DNA of 64,000 bases, taken from contig JAEWHK010000052.1 in assembly GCA_023387815.1 (NCBI GenBank), positions 1-64,000 of the forward strand. Direction: 5' to 3'. A program made the translations under genes and the position numbers. This DNA comes from Pseudomonadota bacterium (GTDB taxonomy: Bacteria > Pseudomonadota > Gammaproteobacteria > Burkholderiales > Burkholderiaceae_B). The notes under the pieces are model-generated. The model searched no databases, had not been told where the DNA came from, and saw nothing but the letters and a program-made list of their open reading frames with translations. Within the stretch, counting starts at the first letter, position 1; each line of letters opens with the position of its first letter. This document shows, in pieces, positions 34,961 to 43,841 of this stretch.

Positions 34961-35949
34961 GTGTAATAACAGAGCACGTGCTGAAAGTAGAAGACCTGTA
35001 TGCCGGTTTTGGTCAGCATGGACGTGCACAAATGGCCATTGAAGGTGTCAGTTTCGAAGTGAAAAAAGGCCGTGTATTCGGTCTGGTAGGTGAATCCGGT
35101 TGCGGAAAAAGTACGACCTGTCGATCCATTATCCGGCTCTTTGGCGGAGCGCCATTTGTGATCGAGCAGGGAAAAATCCTGTTTGATGGCAAGAATCTGG
35201 CGTCCATGGATAATCAGCAACTGACGCAGATACGAGGCCGGAAAATCTCTATGATTTTTCAGGATCCCATGACCGCACTGAATCCGACAATGCGGGTTGG
35301 GGATCAGGTCGCAGAAATTGTGCGGCGAAATCAGCCCGAATTATCGTCATCTCAGGTGCGAAGTCGAGTGGTGGAACTGCTCAAGGAAGTGGGTATTACC
35401 TCTCCAGAGCGGCGATTTCGTGCCTGGCCTCATGAATTGAGTGGTGGACTACGGCAACGGGTGCTGATTGCCATGGCTCTTTCCTGTGCGCCGGAGTTGT
35501 TGATCGCGGATGAACCCACAACCGCATTGGACGTCACTATTCAGGCTCAGGTGTTGCGCTTATTGCATCAGCTGCGCGAGCGCGTGGGCATGTCGGTTTT
35601 ACTGGTTACGCACGATCTGGGGGTAGTCGCGCAAAATTGCGATGATATGGCTGTAATGTATGCAGGCAAAATTGTGGAGACGGGAAGTGTTGCGGAAATT
35701 TTTGCTAATCCGCGTCATCCTTACACACGGGCACTGCTCAATGCATTGCCGGCCAATGCCGATCCTCTCCACAAATTGCAACCGATTGCGGGCGAGCCGC
35801 CCGCGGCCGGCCATTTTCCACCAGGCTGTCGATTTCATCCCCGCTGTCAGTTTGCCATAGAGCGTTGCCGCGATCAGATTCCCGAAATTGAAAATATCTC
35901 CCCAACGCATGGCTGTGCCTGTCACCGCAAGGAGGAAGCATTGTGGTAA
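34957..35949 (+). CDS. Peptide ABC transporter ATP-binding protein (DppD/OppD-like)
   Basis: This 330-residue ATPase has Walker A GESGCGKST at about 46-54, the Q-loop FQDPMTALNPTMRVG, signature LSGGLRQR, Walker B LLIADEPTTALD and the switch HDLGVVA. The C-terminal extension contains the OppD/F-type cysteine motif (CRFHPRCQFAIERC), which in relatives binds an Fe-S cluster or metal. It overlaps the next ATPase gene by 7 bases. Confidence 0.95.
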   Translation: MSVITEHVLKVEDLYAGFGQHGRAQMAIEGVSFEVKKGRVFGLVGESGCGKSTTCRSIIRLFGGAPFVIEQGKILFDGKNLASMDNQQLTQIRGRKISMIFQDPMTALNPTMRVGDQVAEIVRRNQPELSSSQVRSRVVELLKEVGITSPERRFRAWPHELSGGLRQRVLIAMALSCAPELLIADEPTTALDVTIQAQVLRLLHQLRERVGMSVLLVTHDLGVVAQNCDDMAVMYAGKIVETGSVAEIFANPRHPYTRALLNALPANADPLHKLQPIAGEPPAAGHFPPGCRFHPRCQFAIERCRDQIPEIENISPTHGCACHRKEEALW

Positions 35950-36938
35950 TTGAATCTGATGCTGACACGCTTTTAACCGTGAACAATCTGGAGAAGCGAT
36001 TTGGGGGAAAACGCGGTCTGGCAGACGTTATTGCCGGTAAGTCCGCTAGCGCGCTTCACGCATTGAAAGGCGTGTCGCTGCATGTGGACAAGGGCGAGAT
36101 CGTTGGGGTTGTCGGCGAATCCGGTTGCGGCAAAAGTACGCTGGGCAAATGCATTATTGGTTTGCATAGCCCGTCGAGCGGGACAGTTAAATGGGCAGAT
36201 GGCCGTGCGATGAACAGGCTCTCGCGCTTCGAACGCAGCACAAAAATTCAGATGGTGTTTCAGGACCCGTATTCCTCGCTGAATCCACGATTCAGGATCG
36301 GCCGTCTGCTCAGGGAAGCGCTGGCAACGCACGGAACGTTCAGTAAAAGTGAACTGGATGGTGAAGTGGACCGGTTGCTGGGGATTGTGGGTCTGCCTTT
36401 GGCGCTCAAGCAGAAATTTCCTTTTGCGCTCAGTGGCGGCCAGCGTCAGCGCGTCTCGATCGCCCGCGCACTGGCAGTTAATCCCGAACTGATTATTGCA
36501 GATGAGCCTGTCTCTGCGCTGGATGCGTCCGTGCAGGCACAAATCATCAACCTGTTCGAAGATATCCGCCAGAAATTGCAGGTGGCATTTTTATTCGTGG
36601 CTCATGACCTGAACGTGGTCAAGCGGGTCAGTGATCGTGTCCTGGTCATGTATCTGGGAGAAATTGTGGAAGAGGGCAGCAAGGAAGACATCTTTGCTTC
36701 GCCACGCCATCCCTACACGCGGGCACTGTTGTCGGCGATACCGGTGGCGGATCCTTCCATCAACCATGCGTCTGCCATTCTTGAAGGTGAGTTGCCTGAT
36801 CCACACGAAACCATTGCCGGCTGTGCGTTTTCAAGTCGCTGTCCCTATGTGCAGGAAAAATGTCGGCAAACGCATCCTGACCTGATGCCGGTTTCGACGT
36901 CGCAAAACGCCAGATGCATTCGTCTGGCAGAAATCTAG
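35943..36938 (+). CDS. Peptide ABC transporter ATP-binding protein (DppF/OppF-like)
   Basis: This 331-residue second ATPase starts at a GTG with AGGAGG upstream inside the preceding gene. Walker A GESGCGKST, the Q-loop FQDPYSSLNPRFRIG, signature LSGGQRQR, Walker B LIIADEPVSALD, and a C-terminal Cys motif (CAFSSRCPYVQEKC) are present. With the OppD-like protein it forms the heterodimeric motor of the peptide importer. Confidence 0.95.
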   Translation: MVIESDADTLLTVNNLEKRFGGKRGLADVIAGKSASALHALKGVSLHVDKGEIVGVVGESGCGKSTLGKCIIGLHSPSSGTVKWADGRAMNRLSRFERSTKIQMVFQDPYSSLNPRFRIGRLLREALATHGTFSKSELDGEVDRLLGIVGLPLALKQKFPFALSGGQRQRVSIARALAVNPELIIADEPVSALDASVQAQIINLFEDIRQKLQVAFLFVAHDLNVVKRVSDRVLVMYLGEIVEEGSKEDIFASPRHPYTRALLSAIPVADPSINHASAILEGELPDPHETIAGCAFSSRCPYVQEKCRQTHPDLMPVSTSQNARCIRLAEI

Positions 36939-36948
36939 GAAATTTCAT

Positions 36949-37896
36949 ATGTATTATCAGGGGACAGACCGTTCAAGTCAGATCGGGGAACAGTTGCTGG
37001 CATCCGCGAGGCAGATATTTGCACCACTTGACCATGAGATTGCAGACTCGGGCATGACGCTGCATCTTTTCCCAAGATCAGAAGCAGGAAGCAGCAGGAC
37101 CGTCATTGAGGGTTTTTCCTGGCAGGGAGCCCGTGAATTCTACCCTGCGAGTGTGATCAAGGTGGCTTATCTGGCAGCCGCACAGGCGGCGATCAGTGAC
37201 GGCACAATCACGCCACACGCTGAACTGGCTCGCGCAATGACAGACATGATACGCTGGTCAAGCAACAATGCCACCAATTATGTGATTGACCTTCTGTCGG
37301 GTACAACAGGAGATACTCTGTTGCCTGAAGCGCAAATGCGTCAATGGTTTGAGCAGCGCCAGGGCGTCAATCGATTTTTTCGGCAACTCGGCTGGCCCGA
37401 GGCTGAGACCATCAATGTCTGTCAGAAACTGATGGATGACGATCGTTATGGCAGGGAAAAAGTGTTTGTGACGCTGGATGGAAAGAACAATCACAACTGT
37501 CTTAACGCCGATTTCGTGGCGCGTCTGATAAGCGAGATTTGCAAAGGCAGGTTCAGGAACATAGCGGTCAGCAGAGAAATCGCCAATTATTTGAAACGAC
37601 CGCTGACGACAGAATTCAAATCACAGCCGCATTCTCAGATTGACGGTTTTCTTGGCGAACAATTGCCTCTGGGTCTTGAATACTATTCCAAGGCCGGCTG
37701 GAATGGCTGGACTGGTGACGCGCTGTCCAGTTACAACCGACACGATAGTGCCCACTTTACGCTGCCGCAGGATCATTGCAAGGCCTTTGGTGCTGTCACA
37801 TTTGTGATCTTTTCCCACGGCAAAACCGTGTCCGGAAATACCGACTTTCTGCCGCGTGTAGGAAAGAGGCTCTTTGAAATCCTGGGACACTACTGA
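36949..37896 (+). CDS. Cytoplasmic class A beta-lactamase-fold serine hydrolase
   Basis: This 315-residue serine hydrolase has the SxxK motif (Ser68-Val-Ile-Lys71 in YPASVIKVAYLA), an SxN-like motif at Ser105-Asn-Asn and a KxG-like KAGWNGW near 247. No signal peptide is visible, which is unusual for a beta-lactamase or D,D-peptidase relative and implies action in the cytoplasm. It follows the peptide ATPase gene after 10 bases, so it probably hydrolyses the imported peptide-like compound, for example an amide, a D-peptide or a lactam. A role as classical resistance enzyme is unlikely. The substrate is unknown. Confidence 0.78.
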   Translation: MYYQGTDRSSQIGEQLLASARQIFAPLDHEIADSGMTLHLFPRSEAGSSRTVIEGFSWQGAREFYPASVIKVAYLAAAQAAISDGTITPHAELARAMTDMIRWSSNNATNYVIDLLSGTTGDTLLPEAQMRQWFEQRQGVNRFFRQLGWPEAETINVCQKLMDDDRYGREKVFVTLDGKNNHNCLNADFVARLISEICKGRFRNIAVSREIANYLKRPLTTEFKSQPHSQIDGFLGEQLPLGLEYYSKAGWNGWTGDALSSYNRHDSAHFTLPQDHCKAFGAVTFVIFSHGKTVSGNTDFLPRVGKRLFEILGHY

Positions 37897-37980
37897 TCTC
37901 TGCTCTTCGTGGCGCACCTGGCGGCAAAGATAACGACAAGACAGATATACTGTCTGTGATATTTTTTCTGTGAGTCCCTG

Positions 37981-38829
37981 ATGCTCAGTTACACCTATAC
38001 CGGTGGCTTCGTCCTTCTGGCCGCATTGCTGCACGCTGCCTGGAATGCCATGCTGCACGGTAACCGCGATCGCTTTCTGTCGATCACATGGATGGCGATT
38101 GCCATCGGATTGGTTTCCATTGTCGTCGTGCTGAACACGCCCGCGCCAGCTCCGGCGGCATGGCCGTATATTGTGGCTTCTGGACTTGTTCATATTTTTT
38201 ACAACGTGTCTCTGGTTCGCTCGTATCGGCGCAATGATCTGGCGTGCGCATATCCAATAGCGCGAGGTTCATCCCCTTTACTGGTCACGGTAGGAGCGGC
38301 GCTTTTCGCACAAGAGGCAATTACTCCATTGCAAATTCTTGGCATCGTGCTGGTTTCAGGTGGAATTATCGCAATTGCAATCGATGGACGACATGTGTCG
38401 CGCGCGGGAATTGTTGCCGCGCTCACAACCGGGGCGATTATCGCAGTCTATACCGTGATTGATGGCATAGGCGTGCGTCTGTCCGGCGGACAGGCAGTGT
38501 CGTACACCGCGTGGATGTTTCTTTTTTATTTGTTTATGCCCATGCTTTTCATCGCCACACGCGGTTTTTCGGCCATGTGGATGCCGCTGCGTAGCAATCC
38601 AGGCGCTATCGCGTCTTCGCTGACCGGCGGCCTGGTGTCGCTTGCGGCGTACGGGATCGTGATCTGGGCGTTGCAATCCGGCGCCATTGGTGCGGTCTCG
38701 GCATTGCGTGAGACTAGCGTGGTTTTCGCCGTGCTGATCGGCCGACTCTTTCTGGGAGAAGCAGTGAGCGTAAAACGCTGGATAGCGTGCGTGATTGTTG
38801 CGATCGGAGCGGTGTGTCTGGGCCTGTAG
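37981..38829 (+). CDS. EamA/DMT-family membrane transporter
   Basis: This 282-residue transporter has about ten hydrophobic helices arranged as two EamA repeats. The first repeat ends near PLLVTVGAALFAQEAITPLQILGIVLVSGGIIAIA; the second ends ETSVVFAVLIGRLFLGEAVSVKRWIACVIVAIGAV. Such proteins usually export amino acids or metabolites. It lies 84 bases after the serine hydrolase and may be in the same operon as an efflux valve for its product; the ribosome site is weak. Confidence 0.88.
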   Translation: MLSYTYTGGFVLLAALLHAAWNAMLHGNRDRFLSITWMAIAIGLVSIVVVLNTPAPAPAAWPYIVASGLVHIFYNVSLVRSYRRNDLACAYPIARGSSPLLVTVGAALFAQEAITPLQILGIVLVSGGIIAIAIDGRHVSRAGIVAALTTGAIIAVYTVIDGIGVRLSGGQAVSYTAWMFLFYLFMPMLFIATRGFSAMWMPLRSNPGAIASSLTGGLVSLAAYGIVIWALQSGAIGAVSALRETSVVFAVLIGRLFLGEAVSVKRWIACVIVAIGAVCLGL

Positions 38830-38855
38830 GCTATGGTAGGGTAAATGTAATGAAT

Positions 38856-38905
38856 TTATTCTCCGCAAAAAATGCGGCGAATAGCGGCATTATTCTCCGC
38901 AAAAA
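38856..38905. repeat. Two direct repeats with hairpins between convergent genes
   Basis: TTATTCTCCGCAAAAA occurs at 38856-38871 and again at 38890-38905 (period 34). The first copy folds as CCGCA-N5-TGCGG and the second as CCGC-N7-GCGG. They lie between the 3' end of the DMT gene and the 3' end of the convergent LysR gene, so they may terminate transcription, although there is no long T-run on the plus strand. Confidence 0.45.
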
Positions 38906-38958
38906 GCGCGGTCGAACAAGGTATAGGGGATAGGCGTGGCAAACGACGCCTCATCAAT

Positions 38959-39852
38959 TCAACGTGTACTGGCGCTGCTTACCAGCAAATCATAAAACAG
39001 TTTCACCACCGGATTTAGCTCCTTGCTCCGTCTGTGAATCAGACCCAGGCTGCGGCTGACTTCCGGATTGCATAATCGCAGGCTCACCAGAGACGCATGC
39101 TCTATGCCGGGCATGGCAAGCCTGGGTACGACACCCACACCTAATCCTGCCTCGACCATGCTCACCAGCGCAGGAACATGCTGCACCTCGCAGAAATGAC
39201 GCGGCCGTACGCCTTCGTGGGCCAGTGCCTGATCAATCAGAAAGCGGTTCCCGCTACCCTGAGCAAGGCTGATGTATTCGTATGCACTCAGATCAGCCCA
39301 GTCGACTGCCTTTTTTTGCGCCAGAGGATGATCACGTCGAACCGCGACAACAAAGGGTTCTTCAAGCAGCGGCGTGAAATCGATGTCTGCATCATTGACT
39401 CCGATATACGTCAGGCCGAAGTCGGCTTCTCCACGCGCAACAGCCATCAATACCTGCGACGATGATTCATCAATAATGCGGATGCTGATGCGAGGATAAC
39501 GGTCGTGAAAAGTGCGAACGACGCCCGGCAGAAAATAGGCGACCGCTGAAGGAACGCAGGCGATGGTCACCAGGCCGGATAGTCTATCGGAAACCTCCTG
39601 TATGCCAACGAGCGCATTTTCCAGTTCATTGAGCACATTGCGTGCCCGAGGAACAAAGCCGCGACCAACGGTTGTCAATTCCACCTTACGAGTCGTACGC
39701 AGAAGCAGTTGCACGCCCAAAGCCGCTTCCAGTTTGTCTATGCGGCGAGACAGGGCAGACTGTGACAGGAACATCGCTTCTGATGCCGCGCGAAAGCTGC
39801 CCAGGTCGGCGACTGCCAGGAATGTTCGTAAATCTATCAAATCAAATTTCAT
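38959..39852 (-). CDS. LysR-type transcriptional regulator
   Basis: This 297-residue LysR protein has its HTH at residues 1-60 (FLAVADLGSFRAASEAMFLSQSALSRRI) and an effector domain at about 90-290, close to the CynR/CbbR-like groups. It is divergent from the Bug/dehydrogenase/Bug/MBL operon starting at 39966, with an inverted repeat GAATAT-N14-ATATTC in the 113-base gap. It probably activates that operon in response to its substrate. Confidence 0.92.
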   Translation of the reverse strand: MKFDLIDLRTFLAVADLGSFRAASEAMFLSQSALSRRIDKLEAALGVQLLLRTTRKVELTTVGRGFVPRARNVLNELENALVGIQEVSDRLSGLVTIACVPSAVAYFLPGVVRTFHDRYPRISIRIIDESSSQVLMAVARGEADFGLTYIGVNDADIDFTPLLEEPFVVAVRRDHPLAQKKAVDWADLSAYEYISLAQGSGNRFLIDQALAHEGVRPRHFCEVQHVPALVSMVEAGLGVGVVPRLAMPGIEHASLVSLRLCNPEVSRSLGLIHRRSKELNPVVKLFYDLLVSSASTR

Positions 39853-39874
39853 GCGTTTTTATCAATAATCGTTC

Positions 39875-39900
39875 GAATATTTGCACTTTACTTCATATTC
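39875..39900. promoter_or_regulatory. Possible LysR site in the 39.9 kb divergent region
   Basis: GAATAT and ATATTC form a 6-base inverted repeat with a 14-base spacer, 24 bases from the LysR start and 65 bases from the Bug start. The position is right for a LysR site, but the arms are short and AT-rich, so chance is possible. Confidence 0.3.
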
Positions 39901-39965
39901 AGGTCGTCCCTATCATATCGCATAGCAAATGTCATAAGACGCGATACCAGAGAGGAGACCTTCCA

Positions 39966-40955
39966 ATGAAAAGAAACCGTTCGTTCAGCCAATACCTGAT
40001 GTGCCTGTTAGGCAGCGCCCTGTGTATGCTTCCCGTTGCCGCAGCACAGGCGCAAGACTGGCCTGAACGTCCAATCCGCCTGCTTGTTCCCTATGCCCCC
40101 GGAGGAAGTTCTGATGTTGTAGCCCGGGCGGTTGCATCAGAAATGTCCAAGGATCTGGGTCAGCAGGTCGTGGTGGAGAATAAAGGTGGCGCCCAGGGCA
40201 TGATCGCGACAACTGAAGTCGCACGCGCCAAACCGGATGGCTACACCTTGATCCTTGGGCATGTGGGTACGATGGCAGTCAACCCCTCCATGATTCCTAA
40301 ACTCACTTACGATCCTCGCCGGGATTTTGCTCCCATAACACTTCTGGCCAGGCTGCCCATGGTTTTTGCGCTGGGTAAAAGTGTCGAGGCCACGGACTTC
40401 TCTTCGTTTGTGAAGCTGGCCAAGTCCAAACCGGGTGTCATGAATTATGGTTCGGCGGGCAACGGCAGTGCAGGCCATCTTGCTTTCGAAATGCTCAAGA
40501 CGGCGACGGGAATCAATGTCATCCATGTTCCTTATAAAGGCACAGGCGCACAACTTAACGATCTTCTGGGCGGCTTTATTGATGCTGCGGCAGCTGGTAC
40601 ACCTGGGTTGTTACCGGCAGCGCAGGCTGGAAAAATCAAAATCATTGCCGTGGGATCCAAAAAGCGACTTGCCGTACTACCGGATATTCCAACGGTTGAA
40701 GAAGAGGGCTACCCCGGATTCGAAAGTTCTCAATGGTTTGGTTTGCTGGCACCTGCCGGCACACCTGGGGATGTCATTGAACGATTGCATCAGTCCGCCC
40801 TGGTGGCCTTGAAATCTGAGTCTGTGCGCAAGCGCATGGAATACGACTCCAGTGAAATATCCGGCGCCGGTCCGCAGGACTTTGCTGCCTTCATCGATTC
40901 TGAAGAGCAACGCTGGCGCAAAGTGGTGCAGAGCGCCAGGCTTTCGGCCGAGTAG
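39966..40955 (+). CDS. Bug-family substrate-binding protein
   Basis: The start is the ATG at 39966 after GAGGAGACC, giving 329 residues with a clear signal peptide (MKRNRSFSQYLMCLLGSALC, cleaved after AAAQAQ). VPYAPGGSSDVVARAVASEMS, VENKGGAQG and VPYKGTGAQLNDLLGG are Bug landmarks. It begins an operon with an Ldh-family dehydrogenase, a second Bug protein and an MBL hydrolase, so the two Bug proteins may bind related hydroxy or keto acids. Confidence 0.93.
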   Translation: MKRNRSFSQYLMCLLGSALCMLPVAAAQAQDWPERPIRLLVPYAPGGSSDVVARAVASEMSKDLGQQVVVENKGGAQGMIATTEVARAKPDGYTLILGHVGTMAVNPSMIPKLTYDPRRDFAPITLLARLPMVFALGKSVEATDFSSFVKLAKSKPGVMNYGSAGNGSAGHLAFEMLKTATGINVIHVPYKGTGAQLNDLLGGFIDAAAAGTPGLLPAAQAGKIKIIAVGSKKRLAVLPDIPTVEEEGYPGFESSQWFGLLAPAGTPGDVIERLHQSALVALKSESVRKRMEYDSSEISGAGPQDFAAFIDSEEQRWRKVVQSARLSAE

Positions 40956-40982
40956 ATATATTTTAATTTTCAGGAAATTTGT

Positions 40983-42038
40983 ATGAATACAAGAACAACT
41001 TCCAAGGTCACTGTTCCGCAAGACGAATTGACACAGCTTGGTCTGGCCGCTTTTCAGAATCTGGGTCTGGCTCCAGAGGACGCGTCAGATGTGGTCAACA
41101 TACTTGTGCTGGCAGATCTGTTCGGACTTTCAACGCACGGCTTGAGCCGGATTGAATCCTATGGTTCCCGTATTGAAGTGGGCGGTATCAATGCCAATGC
41201 AAATATCACGATCGAAAAACCAGCAGCAGGTCTGCGTCTGGTTGACGGTGATAACGGTATCGGTCCGCTGGTTGGCATGCATGCACTGCGGGCTGCCATG
41301 GAAGCCGCTCAGGATTGCGGTATTGGCATGGCGTTCGCGCGACAGAGCAACCATTTTGGTCCGATCTCTCCCTATGGCCTGATTGCAGCTGAAGCCGGCT
41401 TTGCCAGTATCATCGGCAGCAATGCCACAACGACAATTGCGCCATGGGGAGGCACCGATGCGCGGGTTGGCAATAGTCCCGTTGGCTTTGCGGTGCCCAA
41501 TCCTTCTGGTACTCACTTTATGCTTGATATGGCCATGAGCGTTGTTGCTCGCGCCAAAATTCGCAATGCCCTTAAGGCAGGCAGTGATATTCCGGACACC
41601 TGGGCAACCGACGCTTCAGGCAAACCCACCCGCAGCCCCAAAGAAGCGCTTGATGGTTTTCTGCTGCCTATTGGCGGGCATAAAGGCTACGGTCTGGCCT
41701 TGATGGTCGATCTGTTTGCCGGGCTGTTATCGAATGCGGCCTATCTGACACACGTTAAGTCCTGGGTCGACGCTCCCGATGAGCCTCAGAACCTGGGGCA
41801 TTTCTTCATTCTGATTGATACGCGAAAGCTCGGTTCAACGCAGTGGCTGACAGATCGCATGAATGATTTCGCTGGAATTTTGCACGACAGCCCGCCGGCG
41901 GATCCCGCCCGTCCGGTTATCCAGCCGGGAGAGATTGAATTGAGCAATCTGAAGCGTCAGCGGTCCGAAGGCATTGCCATTGACGCCGATGTGCTCCGTC
42001 TATTGCAGCAGTATGCCAATCACGTCGATGCAGTCTGA
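40983..42038 (+). CDS. Malate/L-lactate/sulfolactate dehydrogenase-family oxidoreductase (Ldh2 type)
   Basis: This 351-residue NAD(P)-dependent 2-hydroxy acid dehydrogenase of the Ldh2/MDH2 family does not have a Rossmann fold. STHGLSRIESY near 41-51, RQSNHFGPISPYG near 120-132 and GGHKGYGLALMVDLFAGLLS near 230 are diagnostic. It interconverts a 2-hydroxy acid and a 2-keto acid in the cytoplasm. Its neighbours are two Bug proteins, suggesting the substrate is imported as a hydroxy acid. Specificity (malate, sulfolactate, ureidoglycolate and others) cannot be read. Confidence 0.9.
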   Translation: MNTRTTSKVTVPQDELTQLGLAAFQNLGLAPEDASDVVNILVLADLFGLSTHGLSRIESYGSRIEVGGINANANITIEKPAAGLRLVDGDNGIGPLVGMHALRAAMEAAQDCGIGMAFARQSNHFGPISPYGLIAAEAGFASIIGSNATTTIAPWGGTDARVGNSPVGFAVPNPSGTHFMLDMAMSVVARAKIRNALKAGSDIPDTWATDASGKPTRSPKEALDGFLLPIGGHKGYGLALMVDLFAGLLSNAAYLTHVKSWVDAPDEPQNLGHFFILIDTRKLGSTQWLTDRMNDFAGILHDSPPADPARPVIQPGEIELSNLKRQRSEGIAIDADVLRLLQQYANHVDAV

Positions 42039-42066
42039 TTGAAGGATCGTTACAGGAGACATAATA

Positions 42067-43038
42067 ATGAAAATCCCAACGTTACTCGCAACTCTGGCGC
42101 TGGCAACCACTATGCCATTTTCGGTATTGGCCAGCGACTACCCAAGCAAGCCCGTCCGCGTGATTGTTCCCTACGTTGCCGGAGGTGCGGCGGATATCAC
42201 AGCAAGGATCATTTCCCAGAAAATGTCGGAGCATCTCGGACAGACGTTTGTTGTGGAGAATAAGCCTGGAGCCAACGGAATGATCGGCACCAATTTCGTC
42301 GCCAAGGCACCTGCCGATGGCTATACGCTTACACTGACGGCGAGCGGGCCGTTGGTTGTCAATCCGTCGTTGTACGAGAAAACACCCTACGATCCTGTTG
42401 CAGATCTGGCGCCCATCAGTCAGATCACTCGCTACCAGTACGTGCTGGTCGTGCCTGAGAAATCATCTATTACCAGTGTCGATGACCTCATCCGTCAGGC
42501 AAAGGAAAAGCCCAATGAGGTCACTTTCGGTTCTGCCGGGATTGGGGCAGGTGGTCATTTCGCTGGCGAACTGTTGTCTGTCATGACGAATACGAAAATG
42601 ACGCATGTCCCATACAAGGGTAATGCCCAGGCGTTGACAGATATCCTGAGCGGATTGCTGACCTTCACATTTGACACGGTGGTGACAGCCACGCCACATA
42701 TTCAGACAGGGAAACTGCGAGGATACGCCGTCTCTGGTCCTGTACGAGCAGAAGCGCTGCCTGATATTCCGACGATGCAGGAACTGGGATACAAAGGTTT
42801 TGATATCACACAATTTCAGGGTTTACTGGCCCCTGCCGGTACGCCAGCCGATATCATTAAAAAATTGCATGAGGCCGTTGTTTATGCATCTCGCCAGCCC
42901 GACGTGATTCAACGACTGGCTAAAGAGGGAGGCAATGAAATCATTGCCGGCACACCAGAGGAATTCGCAGCCCAGATCAAAGCCGATTTGCAGAGATATC
43001 GCAAGCTCATCACAGATGCCAATATCAAAGCGGAGTAA
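42067..43038 (+). CDS. Bug-family substrate-binding protein
   Basis: This 323-residue periplasmic binding protein has a signal peptide (MKIPTLLATLALATTMPF, cleaved after VLA) and an AGGAGA site. VPYVAGGAADITARIISQKMS, VENKPGANG, ADGYTLTL and VPYKGNAQALTDILSG are typical. It is the second Bug gene in this operon, separated from the first only by the dehydrogenase. It ends 3 bases before the MBL gene. Confidence 0.93.
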   Translation: MKIPTLLATLALATTMPFSVLASDYPSKPVRVIVPYVAGGAADITARIISQKMSEHLGQTFVVENKPGANGMIGTNFVAKAPADGYTLTLTASGPLVVNPSLYEKTPYDPVADLAPISQITRYQYVLVVPEKSSITSVDDLIRQAKEKPNEVTFGSAGIGAGGHFAGELLSVMTNTKMTHVPYKGNAQALTDILSGLLTFTFDTVVTATPHIQTGKLRGYAVSGPVRAEALPDIPTMQELGYKGFDITQFQGLLAPAGTPADIIKKLHEAVVYASRQPDVIQRLAKEGGNEIIAGTPEEFAAQIKADLQRYRKLITDANIKAE

Positions 43039-43041
43039 ATC

Positions 43042-43812
43042 ATGTACAAGGTAGATGTATTGGTTCAGGGCTATCCAGGCCGGTCAGTGTGCAACGGGGG
43101 ACTAGGATGGAGTACGACAACGCTGCTGCGCAGTGAACAACACAAAATCCTCGTGGATGTGGGTGCTTTCGGCGTTCGCCATTTTTTAAAACAGCAGTTG
43201 CAACGCTGCGGGACATTACCGGAAGAAATCACAGATGTCGTATTAACGCACGCACATTATGATCATGCCGTCAATTTCGTTTTGTTTCCCAACGCGACGG
43301 TATGGATCGGCGCAAAAGAACTCACCTGGGCGTCTGCGCAGCCGCCGGGATTCAATCCATTGCCGGAATTGTATGTGCGTGAATTAACACGCTCGGCCAA
43401 TGTCAGACAGATAGAGGATGCAGATAGTTTTCTGCCCGACATGACCGCCATTGCTTCACCCGGTCATACGCCAGGACATCTTCTTTTCTACGTCGAGCAA
43501 CCAGGTCAGAATATCCTGTTTACCGGCGATGCCGCCAAGAATCGCGCAGAACTTCTGTCCGGGACTGTTAACGATACGTATGATGCACCGACCAGCGAAG
43601 ACACGCTGAAACATATCTGGGATATCTGGAAGCGCGTTCCCAATACGCTTCTGGTACCCGGCCACGATCTCGGCATGAAGCTTGATGAGGAAGGCCGGCC
43701 TTTTTATGTGGGTGAAAGACTGGCTGCCATCAACGCATGGTTTGGCGACACACTTGAACCCACTCGTATTGACTTGTGCTGTGGCGGCCTGTCAGGTTCT
43801 CACAGTTCATAA
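43042..43812 (+). CDS. Metallo-beta-lactamase-fold hydrolase
   Basis: This 256-residue MBL-fold protein has the zinc motif HAHYDH at about residues 71-76 and later metal histidine and aspartate in SPGHTPGHLLFY and FTGDAAKN, then GHDLG. The family includes glyoxalase II-like thioesterases, lactonases and N-acyl hydrolases. It is coupled to the Bug gene before it and followed by a binding-protein-like gene, so it may open a lactone or hydrolyse an ester of the imported acid. Reaction unknown. Confidence 0.86.
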   Translation: MYKVDVLVQGYPGRSVCNGGLGWSTTTLLRSEQHKILVDVGAFGVRHFLKQQLQRCGTLPEEITDVVLTHAHYDHAVNFVLFPNATVWIGAKELTWASAQPPGFNPLPELYVRELTRSANVRQIEDADSFLPDMTAIASPGHTPGHLLFYVEQPGQNILFTGDAAKNRAELLSGTVNDTYDAPTSEDTLKHIWDIWKRVPNTLLVPGHDLGMKLDEEGRPFYVGERLAAINAWFGDTLEPTRIDLCCGGLSGSHSS

Positions 43813-43841
43813 AAACCCATTTACTGACTAACAACGATCCT

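Noticed and set aside
39642..39965. Long N-terminal extension of the Bug frame inside the LysR gene
   Set aside because: It is antisense to the LysR coding region; the signal peptide begins at ATG 39966.
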